A DNA stretch of 64,000 nt from CBDCFV01 sp965216425 (GTDB taxonomy: Bacteria > Chloroflexota > Dehalococcoidia > Lucifugimonadales > UBA3495): contig CBDCFV010000006.1 in NCBI GenBank assembly GCA_965216425.1, positions 744,001 to 808,000 on the forward strand, read 5' to 3'. This document shows, piece by piece, positions 33,014 to 42,250 of this stretch (positions are counted from its first letter, which is position 1; each line of letters begins with the position of its first letter). Made by a program: the position numbers and the translations under genes. The notes below the pieces were generated by a model, which searched no databases, was not told the origin of the DNA, and was given only the letters and a program-made list of their open reading frames with translations.

Positions 33014-33961
33014 CTACTCTATGCCTTCCCGACGATAGTACGGCGTGAACCAATTGGGGTCTTCTCGAAATTCCACTTCGCCGCTGGGAAACACTCGCGC
33101 CACGGAGCGGCGGTAGGCAGTGCAGAATTGAGAAATAGCAATTGGCAGCCCGCCGGTGTGGGTATAGGCAATCTCTATATGAACGTCGAGGGCCGTCGTG
33201 TCACCGCCCACGCCCATGACGCCGAAGCCGGTCCGGTTGGCCAACAAACGCAACTCTTCTTCCAACTCCGCCACTTCCGGCTCGGGGTGGCGGTCACCGA
33301 TGAGGCGCAAACAAGCGGCCTCCTTGGACAAGCTAACGGCTTGGTCCTTGGTACCGCCAAGCCCGACGCCCACCACCACCGGAGGACAGGACAACCCCCG
33401 GCGGGCAAACTCCGCCATGTTGTCCAACAGGAACCGCTTGATGCCGTCAGTGCCATCGGCTGGAAACAGCATCCGGTAATCGGTGCCGAACAACCCACCC
33501 TTGTGGATGGCGATTATGTCAATCCAATCGCCGTCCGGCTCGAAAGAATAGTCGATGTTGGGGGCAAACATTCCAACGTTGTTGCCTGGGTTGCGCCGAG
33601 TCAGGGGATGGACCCTGTTGGACCGCAACTGGATGTCCTGAGTCACGTCGGCCACCGCTTTACGCAGCGCCCGTTCCAAGGCAACGACGCCGCCGTCTAT
33701 GCGGGACTCGTTGCCCATCTTCACATAGTAGCGGGGCAGCCCGGTGTCGCCGCACATCGGGCGCGCGTCAAGCACCGCCAGCTTGGCATTTTCAAGTATC
33801 TGACCCAGGATGAAGTGGGCGAGCGGCTTGCTTTCCCGTTCAAATGCCTCACCGAAAGCCGTCAAGCCATCCTGAGGCACTACTATGGCGGCCCGCTTGT
33901 TGGTCTCGTAACCCACTTGGTAAATCAGTTCCCGGGAAATCGCGGTAGACGTCGTGGACAT
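33014..33961 (-). CDS. Class I fumarate hydratase alpha subunit
   Basis: 315 aa iron-sulfur subunit. Likely cluster cysteines are in DARPMCGDTGLPRYYVKMG, RRGLSCPPVVVGVGLGGT and PIAISQFCTAYRR, the three conserved positions of class I fumarases. The N-terminus (ELIYQVGYETNKRA...LAHFILGQILENAKLAV) is normal. It is first in the fum-sdh run; about 820 bases without a gene separate it from the divergent sdhA. Confidence 0.92.
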   Translation of the reverse strand: MSTTSTAISRELIYQVGYETNKRAAIVVPQDGLTAFGEAFERESKPLAHFILGQILENAKLAVLDARPMCGDTGLPRYYVKMGNESRIDGGVVALERALRKAVADVTQDIQLRSNRVHPLTRRNPGNNVGMFAPNIDYSFEPDGDWIDIIAIHKGGLFGTDYRMLFPADGTDGIKRFLLDNMAEFARRGLSCPPVVVGVGLGGTKDQAVSLSKEAACLRLIGDRHPEPEVAELEEELRLLANRTGFGVMGVGGDTTALDVHIEIAYTHTGGLPIAISQFCTAYRRSVARVFPSGEVEFREDPNWFTPYYRREGIE

Positions 33962-34782
33962 TCCGTTACCCCTTCGTCCAGTTTCAGCCGTTCAAATTGG
34001 CGTTGCAGGCCTTTCAGCAAGAAAACAGCCGCCGAACCGGCAGCCCGTTAAACATACCATACCCTTCATTAGGCCGAAAGACCCCATGAAGACAGGAGCG
34101 GGGACGATGGCAAAGTCGCGTGAGCTAATCCAAAAGTTCACTCCGCTGTCTTCACGGGGGCAGGCATCATTCCTGCTTTCGCGGGAATCCAGAGTCATTC
34201 TCTGACGATACCGTTCCCTTACCTCTCCGTATATGGATTCCCGCCTGCGCGGGAATGACGGGTTGGTGCGGGAATGACGGGTTGGTGTGGGACCTCGCTA
34301 TGGGAAAAGACTTTGCAAAGGCCATGACGACGGGAGCGGGGACCCGTTCGCAGGCGCATTGCCGGGAAGCAATGGCAAAAATGTCAAAATCTGTATCAAT
34401 CTGCATCAAAGTGTGTCATTCAGCTTTGGGAGTGAGGATAACAGTGTGACATTCCAGCCGATATGGAGCCACATATTGCGTCATTTATGCTCATTTTTAT
34501 CTCGATGTGTACCATCTTGTGTAGTGAAATAAAGGTTGCCAAGGCCGATGGGGAAACCTACCGGGCTGGGCTATGGGCATAATTGATTAATATGGTACCG
34601 GTTTGCCACCGGAGTTGGAAAGGGGAAGATGTCATAGTCGTAGGGAGCGAAAATGGGACCTTCCGGCCATGGCGACGCTACAACAGGGAATGGTATAGCC
34701 AGCGACAGACCGGCTTACATTGCCACCCGGTAGAAACTGGCTTATATTTGGCGGGCCGAATCATTTTGAAGAACGGGGCGTC
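33962..34782. other. Long intergenic region between divergent fumarase and sdhA genes, repeat-rich
   Basis: About 820 bases with no supported gene. 34107-34205 resembles a repeat also seen near 52740 (CAAAG.CGCG.GAGCTAAT; GCGGGAATCCAGAG). 34235-34259 is the palindrome GGATTCCCGCC..GGGAATGAC, followed by two exact 19 bp units GCGGGAATGACGGGTTGGT (34249-34286). 34400-34700 is AT-richer and may hold the sdhA promoter, but no convincing boxes stand out. Confidence 0.55.
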
Positions 34783-36492
34783 ATGCAGGAACAATTGGAC
34801 GCGGACATATTGATCATAGGCGGAGGCGGCGCCGGCTTGATGGCCGCGTTACACGCCTACCACAAGAACCCTCGATTGCGTATCGTAGTGGTAGCCAAGG
34901 GGCAGATCGGGCAGAGCGGCTGCACACGGATGGTTCAAGGCGGCTATAACGCTGTCCTTGACCCCAACGACTCCTTCCAGCAACACTTCGAAGACACCAT
35001 TCAGGGCGGCGCGTTCATCAATAACCAGGAGTTGGCTTGGGTGCTGGTCAACCACGCGCCCAGGATCATCGCCGAACTGGAACAATTCGGATGCTTCTTC
35101 GACCGTAACAGCCAAGGCCACATCTTCCAAAAGGCCTTCGCGGGGCAGAGTTTCGACCGCACGGTGCACCGTGGAGACCTGACCGGCATCGAGATCATGT
35201 CCCGGCTGAAGGAAAACGTCCTGGCCTCCAACGTGACGCTGCTGGACGAACACCGGGCGGTATCGCTACTTCACGACACCAGCGGCGGCATCGCCGGGTC
35301 CCTGCTGCTGAACGTGCGGACCGGCGAATTCGTCACCGTGGGAGCCAAGGCAACGCTCATGGCGGCGGGTGGCGGCGCAAGGATGTACACCATCGCCGCG
35401 CCGTCCTTGGAGAAGTGCGGCGACGGCATGGCCTTGTGCTATTGGGCCGGTTGCACCCTGCAGGACATGGAAATGTACCAGTTCCACCCCACCGGGCTGG
35501 TTGCCGGGGGGACCATCATTACCGGCGCGGTGCTGGAGGAAGGACTGCGGGGAGTGGGAGGCCGGTTGTTGAACAGCCTCGGCGAACGCTACATGGAACG
35601 TTACGACCCGGACCGGATGGAGCGGTCCACCCGCGACATGGTCTCAAGGGCTGGCTACATGGAAATCCAAGCGGGCAGGGGCACACCCGACGGCGCGGTG
35701 CTGCTGGACGTTTCCCATCTTGGGGCGGAGTTTGTCGAGAAGTCCTTCCCGGGGATGGTGGCCCGATGCCGCGATGTCGGCTTCGACCTTGCACGGGAGC
35801 CGGTCAAGGTGTCTCCCACCGCCCACTTCCACATGGGCGGTGTACGTATAGACGAGTATTGCCGCAGCGGGCTGGACCGGCTATTTGTCGCCGGAGAGGA
35901 CTCCGGCGGTGTCCACGGGGCCAACCGCCTCGGCGGCAACGGAGTAGCCGAGTCCACCGTGTTCGGGGCCATTGCCGGCGACGCCATGGCGGAATCCGTG
36001 GTGGACCGCACTCTGCCTGCGGTCGACCAACGTCAAGTAGAATCGGCCATCATAGCCTCTATGGGTCCATTGGGTGGTACAGGCAGCGAGAATATCTTCT
36101 CCATCCGGCAGGAAGTCGAGTCGTTGATGTGGGACAAAGGCGGCATAGTGCGCAACGGCCCCGACCTGGAATCAGTCATCGCCTCCTTGGAGGAACTGGG
36201 GCATCGTGCGGAGCACGCGCAGGTCCCGGCCGTCCGCCAGTACAACCAAGCTTGGCAGGAGTGGCTGGACGTGCGGAGCATAATGACCGTCGCCCAAATT
36301 ACCTGCTTGAGCGCGCTGGCCCGCAGAGAGTCCCGCGGCTCCCACTTCCGCAGCGATTACCCGGAGCCCAACGACCACGACTGGATGTGCAACGTATTGA
36401 TTCAGCAGGACTCGCAGGGCCGAGCCGAGTTATGGCAGGAAGGCGTGGAATTTACCCGGATGCGCCCGAAAGGGGCCAACGGCCACGAGTAG
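34783..36492 (+). CDS. sdhA: Succinate dehydrogenase/fumarate reductase flavoprotein subunit
   Basis: 569 aa FAD subunit. Dinucleotide motif ILIIGGGGAGLMAALHA is at residues 9-25; substrate-site segments include EMYQFHPTGLV, STRDMVSRA, HFHMGGVRIDEYCRS and AGEDSGGVHGANRLGGNGVAES. The segment that in SdhA/FrdA carries the covalent FAD histidine (SHT..AQGG) reads QSGCTRMVQGG, with Cys at that place, so FAD may be bound noncovalently. The ATG at 34783 was chosen where homology begins; the frame is open from 34720. It is transcribed away from the other SDH genes. Related oxidoreductases such as L-aspartate oxidase are less likely given length and the nearby sdhBCD. Confidence 0.88.
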   Translation: MQEQLDADILIIGGGGAGLMAALHAYHKNPRLRIVVVAKGQIGQSGCTRMVQGGYNAVLDPNDSFQQHFEDTIQGGAFINNQELAWVLVNHAPRIIAELEQFGCFFDRNSQGHIFQKAFAGQSFDRTVHRGDLTGIEIMSRLKENVLASNVTLLDEHRAVSLLHDTSGGIAGSLLLNVRTGEFVTVGAKATLMAAGGGARMYTIAAPSLEKCGDGMALCYWAGCTLQDMEMYQFHPTGLVAGGTIITGAVLEEGLRGVGGRLLNSLGERYMERYDPDRMERSTRDMVSRAGYMEIQAGRGTPDGAVLLDVSHLGAEFVEKSFPGMVARCRDVGFDLAREPVKVSPTAHFHMGGVRIDEYCRSGLDRLFVAGEDSGGVHGANRLGGNGVAESTVFGAIAGDAMAESVVDRTLPAVDQRQVESAIIASMGPLGGTGSENIFSIRQEVESLMWDKGGIVRNGPDLESVIASLEELGHRAEHAQVPAVRQYNQAWQEWLDVRSIMTVAQITCLSALARRESRGSHFRSDYPEPNDHDWMCNVLIQQDSQGRAELWQEGVEFTRMRPKGANGHE

Positions 36493-36564
36493 ACCGGTTA
36501 GGTAGTGTTCCGTTTCAGGTGGTCTGTCCAACGGCGATGTTACGGTGGATTCCCGCCTGCGCGG

Positions 36565-36697
36565 GAATGACGATTAAGTCCGGGGATGATGATTGAGTCC
36601 GGGGATGACGGTTAAGTCCGAGGATGACGGTTGAGTCCTGGGATGACGGTTAAGTCCGAGGATGACGGTTAAGTCTTGGGATGACGATTAAGTCCGG
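36565..36697. repeat. Tandem repeat, seven 19 bp units
   Basis: Seven consecutive 19 bp units close to GGATGACGGTTAAGTCCGA, starting directly at the right arm of a GGATTCCCGCC..GGGAATGAC palindrome (36549-36573). Units differ by 1-3 bases. There are no spacers, so it is not a CRISPR. It separates the ends of sdhA and gnd. Confidence 0.85.
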
Positions 36698-36733
36698 GAA
36701 TTAAGCCGCTTCGATTGCAACGCTGCCAGCCGG

Positions 36734-37642
36734 TTAACGGGTCTTGCGGACGGTGTGCCCGCCGAACTGGTTACGCAACGCCGCAAGCAACCTCGCGCCG
36801 AATGGCTGCTCCTGGCGTGACCTGAACCGCTGCTGCAGGGCAGCGGTTATGACCGGAGCGGGCACCGCCAAGTCCACCGATTCCTGGACAGCCCAACGGC
36901 CTTCGCCGGAGTCGTCCACGTAGGCCTGCAAACTCTCCAGGGCGGGGTCCTCTTTCAACGCAGACGCCGCCAAGTCCAACAGCCAGGAACGCACCACGCT
37001 GCCGTAGCGCCAAGTCTCAGCGATTTCCGCCAAGTCCAATTGGAACTCTGACTTGGCCTCCATTATCTCGAACCCTTCGGCGTAGGCCTGCATCAAGCCG
37101 TATTCGACGCCGTTGTGCACCATTTTGACAAAGTGTCCCGCACCAGCCGGGCCGACGTGGCTCAGGCCCTTGTCTTCCGCGGGGGCAAGGGTCTGGAATA
37201 TCGGTTTCAATCGTTGGTAAGTCTCATCCTTGCCACCCACCATCAACGAATATCCATCGACCAAGCCCCAAACGCCGCCGCTGGTGCCCACGTCCATGAA
37301 CTCCAGATTGGACCGGGCCAGCTTTTCGGCCCTGCGCATACTGTCCTTATAGTTCGCGTTGCCGCCATCGAGAATGATGTCATTGGGGGACAGCAGGAGC
37401 ATCAGGCTGTCTATGGTGGACTCGGTTGGCTCACCAGGAGGCAACATGGTCCAGACCGGGCGCGGCGGAGACAAGGCGTCCACCAACTCGCTTAACGACG
37501 CTACGGCTACCGCCCCGTGGTTACGGCTGACAGAAACAGCTTCCGGGTTCGCGTCATAGGTCACCACCCGGTGGCCTCCCCTCAACAACCGCTGCGCCAT
37601 GTTGCCGCCCATCCTCCCCAAGCCTATCATCCCTATTTCCAT
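36734..37642 (-). CDS. gnd: 6-phosphogluconate dehydrogenase, decarboxylating (short form)
   Basis: 302 aa, the short Gnd/GntZ-like form that makes ribulose 5-phosphate, CO2 and NAD(P)H. MIGLGRMGGNMAQRL is the nucleotide-binding motif, GTSGGVWG the substrate-phosphate loop, and HVGPAGAGHFVKMVHNGVEYGLMQAYAEG holds the catalytic Lys. It lies 12 bases downstream of pgi on the same strand, indicating an operon for hexose/pentose phosphate metabolism. Confidence 0.93.
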   Translation of the reverse strand: MEIGMIGLGRMGGNMAQRLLRGGHRVVTYDANPEAVSVSRNHGAVAVASLSELVDALSPPRPVWTMLPPGEPTESTIDSLMLLLSPNDIILDGGNANYKDSMRRAEKLARSNLEFMDVGTSGGVWGLVDGYSLMVGGKDETYQRLKPIFQTLAPAEDKGLSHVGPAGAGHFVKMVHNGVEYGLMQAYAEGFEIMEAKSEFQLDLAEIAETWRYGSVVRSWLLDLAASALKEDPALESLQAYVDDSGEGRWAVQESVDLAVPAPVITAALQQRFRSRQEQPFGARLLAALRNQFGGHTVRKTR

Positions 37643-37654
37643 GAAGTTCTCCCG

Positions 37655-39292
37655 CTACCTCAACTCTTCTATCAGCCGGTTGATCCCCTCCTCGGGGCTG
37701 ATTCCCAAATGCACCCTTACTGCTCTCCGGCCAGCGTTCCGCAAAGCCTGCATATCCCCTGCCGCCTGTGCATCGGACAACAGCCCAAACCCGAAACCCT
37801 GACCCGGGATGTCAACTTCCCTAGTGTGGTCTGCCGTGAACTGCAAAAACAGGCCGGAGCCAGGCCCGCCTTTGTGCAGTTGCCCGGTGGAGTGAAGGTA
37901 CCGGGGACCGTAGCCGACCGTGACGGCGATAGTGTAACGCTGCATCACTTTGCGCCGCAGGGTTTGCAGCGCCTTGTCTACACCCGGCGTCTCGACCGCG
38001 TAGGCCATAACCGCTAAGTAGTCGCCCGGATTGGCTTGGTCCAGCAACTCCAGCAGCGAGCCGGAGGGTCCCACATGTGGAAGCGCGCCTGTACTCAGGA
38101 AGCCGTCTAGCACCGCGTCCGTCATGTCCTTGGCCGATTGGACGTCCGGCTGGTCAAAGGGGTTTACCTTCAAAACAGACCCGGCCACGGCATTGGCGAA
38201 CTCCCAACGAAAGAACTCGGCGCCAATGTCATACTTGTCATGCAGGTCTACACGGACCACCGGATGTCCCCCTGCCTGCAACGACCCCATCGCAAGATCA
38301 ATGTCCTCGTTGTCGTCGCCTTCCAGCCTCAGGTAAAGGAACAGCCGATCGTAGCTGTATTCCTCCGGCAGCCCCAATGGTTCGTTGGCTATTGGGACTA
38401 TTCCTGTGCCCTCTTTGCCGGTGCTTTCCGCCAACAATTGCTCTGCCCACAGCCCGAAGCTGCTGATGGCGGGAGAGGTCACCAGCGTCACTTTGTCCCG
38501 GCCTCGCTGTGCCAGCATCCCCACGATGGCGCCCAACCGTGCGCCCGGGTTGCCCGCGCACGATAATCCCGGCAGGCAACGGTCCTTCATCCGGTCCGCG
38601 CGGGCCAGTAACTTATCAAGGTCAATGCCCATCAGCGCTGCTGGGACCAGCCCGAAGTAAGACAGGACAGAGTAACGGCCGCCGATGTCGGAAGGATTCA
38701 AGAAGACCCGCCGGAATCCTTGAGCTTTGGCCAAGGCCTCCAGCGACGTACCGGCATCGGTAACCGCAACGAAGTTGTTCCCGGCCTTTTCCGCACCCAC
38801 GGCCTTTTCCACCATGCGGCGGAAATAGGCGTAGCAGGTGTTTGGCTCGATGGTGGAGCCAGACTTGGAGGAGACTACGAACAGTGTTCCGGCCAAGTCG
38901 ACAGCCCTTTCAACCGCAAGCACCCGCGAAGGCAGGGTAGAGTCCAAGACGATGAGTTCGGGAAAACCAGGGGCGCTGCCGAAGGTCTGCCTCAGCGCCT
39001 CCGGCCCCAAGCTGCTGCCCCCCATCCCCAGCAATACCACATACTGAAACCCCGCTTGGCGGGCTTCCTGAAAGAAGGCCGCCAATTCAGAGGTGTGCCG
39101 CGCCATGCCTCCGGTCACCGTGAGCCAGCCGAGCCGATCTGTAATCTCAGTCGGGTCTGGCTTCCAAACCGTATGGTCCCGACGCCAAATCCGCCCCACA
39201 ACGTCTTCCCGGTCCATAGTGGCCAACACGGCCTCTACGCCGGGGGAATAGCAGCCGAGCTCTTCCAAACCCCGTTGCCCCTCAACCACCAA
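37655..39292 (-). CDS. pgi: Glucose-6-phosphate isomerase
   Basis: 545 aa protein with two SIS domains. VVLLGMGGSSLGPEALRQTF, VVSSKSGSTIEPNTCYAYF and FLNPSDIGGRYSVLSYFGLVPAALMG are typical of the isomerase part of the transaldolase/glucose-6-phosphate isomerase group; YGPRYLHSTGQLHKGGPGSGLF carries the C-terminal catalytic Lys region. The length indicates the stand-alone isomerase, without a fused transaldolase domain. It is followed by gnd after 12 bases. Confidence 0.92.
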   Translation of the reverse strand: MVVEGQRGLEELGCYSPGVEAVLATMDREDVVGRIWRRDHTVWKPDPTEITDRLGWLTVTGGMARHTSELAAFFQEARQAGFQYVVLLGMGGSSLGPEALRQTFGSAPGFPELIVLDSTLPSRVLAVERAVDLAGTLFVVSSKSGSTIEPNTCYAYFRRMVEKAVGAEKAGNNFVAVTDAGTSLEALAKAQGFRRVFLNPSDIGGRYSVLSYFGLVPAALMGIDLDKLLARADRMKDRCLPGLSCAGNPGARLGAIVGMLAQRGRDKVTLVTSPAISSFGLWAEQLLAESTGKEGTGIVPIANEPLGLPEEYSYDRLFLYLRLEGDDNEDIDLAMGSLQAGGHPVVRVDLHDKYDIGAEFFRWEFANAVAGSVLKVNPFDQPDVQSAKDMTDAVLDGFLSTGALPHVGPSGSLLELLDQANPGDYLAVMAYAVETPGVDKALQTLRRKVMQRYTIAVTVGYGPRYLHSTGQLHKGGPGSGLFLQFTADHTREVDIPGQGFGFGLLSDAQAAGDMQALRNAGRRAVRVHLGISPEEGINRLIEELR

Positions 39293-39319
39293 TTACACCA
39301 ATTGGACTATACCTAGCGA

Positions 39320-40972
39320 TTACACTGAGCCCGGAGCAAGCCGGGAAAGGTTGTTCTCCTCCTTGGTCATGAACTCGATGAGGGCGGGTTGCCCGGTGGC
39401 TATGGCCGCCCGCGCCCGTCCGATGGCAGGGATAATCTGGGCCGGGTGTTCCACCCTTTCCCCGTAGGCCCCCAATGACCGGGCCAAGTCGGCATATTCA
39501 CCGTAGAGGTTGGTGAAAGCAAAGCTGTCGGCCGCCACCGGATAGTTGGCTGCATAGCCACTTAGGACGTGGTTGTTCAAGACTATGGTGAGGATGGGTA
39601 TCTGGTGCCGCACTCCCGTTTCGATGTCCATGCCGGCCATACCGATAGCGGCGTCGCCCATGATGTTGACCACCAGCTTTTCGGGCGCGCCCAGCTTGGC
39701 CCCCAGTGCGATGCCCAACCCGTAGCCCAACTGGGACGAATTTCCCCAACCCAAGTAACCCCTGGGAACAATGGACTCATAGAACGGGATGGTCTGGTCG
39801 CGGGGGTGGCCGGAGTCGTGGGTAACGACGGTCTGGGTACGGTCAACAGTGTGCATCAGGTCCCAAATGACCCGGTAGGGATTGATAGGCACCTCGTCCG
39901 AGGTAAGCAGGGGCATCCACTGGGCCAGCCACTCGTCTTTGATGCGTTTGATTTCCGCTTCAACCGACCCGTTGCCCCGTCTGCCGCTGGCGCCGGCCTG
40001 CATCCTGACCTCTTCCGCCAGTTGCGCCAGCACCAGCTTGGCGTCCCCAATTACGGCGTGGTGAATCTGCTCTTCTTTGTTCAGGTCCTTCTCGTCGACG
40101 GTGCATTGGACCAGTATCTTCCCTTGGGGAATGCCCACCGACGCCAGGTTGGTGGTGAAGCTGCAACCTATCCCAAATACCAAGTCGGCTTGGTCGAGGT
40201 AGTGGCGTGCCATCCGGGTCATCGTTCCCGCGCCGACTCCCACCGACAGGGGGTGATTCTCCGGGAACGCGCTTTTGCCGGTATTGGTGGTCATAACCGG
40301 AACATTCACCAACTCGGCGAACTGCACCAACTCCTCGGATGCTTCGGCCCACAAGACTCCCTGCCCTGCGTAGATGAGCGGGTTTTTGGCGGCCAACAGG
40401 GCCTTTACGGCGTCGGCAACGTCCGCCGGGTCCCCTAAACTCCTGTAGCCTTTAACCGGACGATAATTAAAGGCGGCCTCGTCCAACTCGGCCTGCGCGA
40501 TGTCCCGGGGCACTTGGACCATTACCGGGCTGCCCCTGCCCGACCTCAGGAAGGTGTAGGCTCGCCGCATCATCTCCGGAATCCGCTCTACCTGGTTGAT
40601 CTGGGCGGCCCACTTGGTGACGCCCCGGTAAGCGAAGATCGCGTCAAAATCGGGGGATTGACCTTGCCGGAGCGTCTCGGTGCCTCCCGGCAGCACCAGG
40701 ATGGGGGTTGACTCGGCGTAGGCGTGGGCAATGCCTCCGAAAGCGTTCTCTATGCCCGGACCCGATTGGGTCACCACCACGCCGGTGCGGCGCCCATTGG
40801 TGATGCGGGTGTAGCCGTCGGCCATGTTAACCGTTGTCCGTTCGGTCCGGGACATGATTGGTTGAATCCCGGCTATCGCTGCCGCCTCAATCAAGCTGTT
40901 GGCCGGGTAACAGAAGAGATGCTCGGTCCCTTCCATCCTCAGAATATTCGCAATAGCTGTATCGCCGTTCAC
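39320..40972 (-). CDS. Thiamine-diphosphate-dependent enzyme (acetolactate synthase/decarboxylase-like)
   Basis: 550 aa. Three-domain TPP enzyme: pyrimidine domain (catalytic Glu region SRTERTTVNMADGYTRI, then SGPGIENAFGGIAHAYAESTPILVLPGG), central domain, and diphosphate domain with GDAAIGMAGMDIETGVRHQIPILTIVLNN (GD...NN motif). GTG at 40972 was chosen because homology begins there and AGGAGGA lies just upstream; the open frame runs to 41050. Specific substrate (pyruvate, benzoylformate, oxalyl-CoA, sulfopyruvate) is unclear. Confidence 0.85.
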   Translation of the reverse strand: MNGDTAIANILRMEGTEHLFCYPANSLIEAAAIAGIQPIMSRTERTTVNMADGYTRITNGRRTGVVVTQSGPGIENAFGGIAHAYAESTPILVLPGGTETLRQGQSPDFDAIFAYRGVTKWAAQINQVERIPEMMRRAYTFLRSGRGSPVMVQVPRDIAQAELDEAAFNYRPVKGYRSLGDPADVADAVKALLAAKNPLIYAGQGVLWAEASEELVQFAELVNVPVMTTNTGKSAFPENHPLSVGVGAGTMTRMARHYLDQADLVFGIGCSFTTNLASVGIPQGKILVQCTVDEKDLNKEEQIHHAVIGDAKLVLAQLAEEVRMQAGASGRRGNGSVEAEIKRIKDEWLAQWMPLLTSDEVPINPYRVIWDLMHTVDRTQTVVTHDSGHPRDQTIPFYESIVPRGYLGWGNSSQLGYGLGIALGAKLGAPEKLVVNIMGDAAIGMAGMDIETGVRHQIPILTIVLNNHVLSGYAANYPVAADSFAFTNLYGEYADLARSLGAYGERVEHPAQIIPAIGRARAAIATGQPALIEFMTKEENNLSRLAPGSV

Positions 40973-41189
40973 GTTAGTCCTCCTATAGGCACGATGTGAA
41001 CACCATAGGGAGGCGTGTTCACCCACAAACTTCCCGGTGGCGCCGCCCATTTATAGCCGAATTGATTTTCCCAGTCAAGGATGGCGGCGGTGTACGCCCT
41101 GCTACGAGCTCATCCCATGTACTATGATGTAGGCGACCGGTAAGTTACCGTTCGCGCGATTCTTCCCTTGCCGAGTTGAAAGGAAGCCC

Positions 41190-42239
41190 ATGAAGATTAC
41201 CGACGTAAAGGCCGTTTACCCTAACTACCGCCATGTCGTACCGTCCTGGCGGACTCACTTGTGGCAGATCGTGGTGCGGATAGACACGGACATCGGTGTC
41301 ACCGGGTATGGCTATGGCGGAGGCGGCGTGGCCGCGGTGGAGGTCGTCAACACTCATTTCCGGGAGTTGCTGCTGGGCCGAACGGTGGACTCCGTGGAGG
41401 ATATCGCCGCTGCTTGGGACTTTCTTTACGCCGCTTCGCTCCCCTACGGGCGCAAGGGCATAGCAATAATGGGCTTGAGCGGCGTGGACTTAGCATTATG
41501 GGACCTGCTGGGACACGCAGAAAACAAGCCTGTGTACGACCTGTTGGGCGGGAGAAAGAAACAGCGGGTGCCCGTATATGCCACTGGGGAAGACTCCGAA
41601 TGGTACCGGGAAACGGGGTTCAAGCATCACAAGTTTCCCCACCGATGGACGGGGAAAGAATCGGACTACGACACCGCCGTGGCATCGGCAGCCAAGGCAC
41701 GGGAGTTGTTCGGGCCGGACGCCATGATCATGATCGACACCTACATGACTTGGACTTCCGAGACTACCTTGAAGATGGCCCGAAGGCTATCGGACTTCAA
41801 CATTTACTGGTTTGAAGACGTGCTTACTCCCGACGACCTGGCCGGACAAGCCGCTTTGCGTCAGCCGGTGAAGCCGGTCCTGATTTCCGGTGGGGAGCAC
41901 GAGTTCACCCAGTACGGCTTTGCGGACATCGCCAGAATAGGTGCTCTGGACCTCTGGCAGCCCGACATTACTTGGTGCGGCGGCATTACTGCAACCAAGC
42001 GAATCCTGGACATCGCCCGGGAGGAATCCATCCCGGTTGTACCCCACCGGGGCGGCGAGGTCTGGGGCCTGCATTTCATCGTCGCAACGGACTGTATGGA
42101 TTTGGCGGAAAGAAACCCAGGCAATCGGGGAGAGGAGCGGGATGAACTTTGGCTCAACGAGCCCGCCGTCACGGAAGGGTTCCTGGAGCCATTCGATGCG
42201 CCCGGCTTCGGCGTGACGCTTAATGAGTCGATGGTGTAA
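41190..42239 (+). CDS. Enolase-superfamily (mandelate racemase/muconate lactonizing group) dehydratase or racemase
   Basis: 349 aa. The capping domain starts MKITDVKAVYPNYR; GLSGVDLALWDLLGHAENKPVYDLLGG is the family block. Metal ligands are likely in MIMIDTYMTW (Asp), YWFEDVLTPDD (Glu) and SGGEHEF (Glu), and VVPHRGGEVWG has the general-base His of acid-sugar dehydratases. It could be a sugar acid dehydratase such as L-rhamnonate/galactonate type. It starts a two-gene plus-strand run with the phosphodiesterase 11 bases on. Confidence 0.88.
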   Translation: MKITDVKAVYPNYRHVVPSWRTHLWQIVVRIDTDIGVTGYGYGGGGVAAVEVVNTHFRELLLGRTVDSVEDIAAAWDFLYAASLPYGRKGIAIMGLSGVDLALWDLLGHAENKPVYDLLGGRKKQRVPVYATGEDSEWYRETGFKHHKFPHRWTGKESDYDTAVASAAKARELFGPDAMIMIDTYMTWTSETTLKMARRLSDFNIYWFEDVLTPDDLAGQAALRQPVKPVLISGGEHEFTQYGFADIARIGALDLWQPDITWCGGITATKRILDIAREESIPVVPHRGGEVWGLHFIVATDCMDLAERNPGNRGEERDELWLNEPAVTEGFLEPFDAPGFGVTLNESMV

Positions 42240-42250
42240 GGGACGCCCGC

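Noticed and set aside
32996..34051. 351 aa plus-strand ORF opposite the fumarase alpha gene
   Set aside because: Antisense of a gene with conserved Fe-S cysteines; no motif of its own.
35415..36596. 393 aa plus-strand ORF in another frame within sdhA
   Set aside because: Out-of-frame reading of the SdhA flavoprotein, whose motifs are all in the main frame.
36565..36697. CRISPR-like array
   Set aside because: Units are 19 bp directly abutting without spacers, and there are no cas genes.
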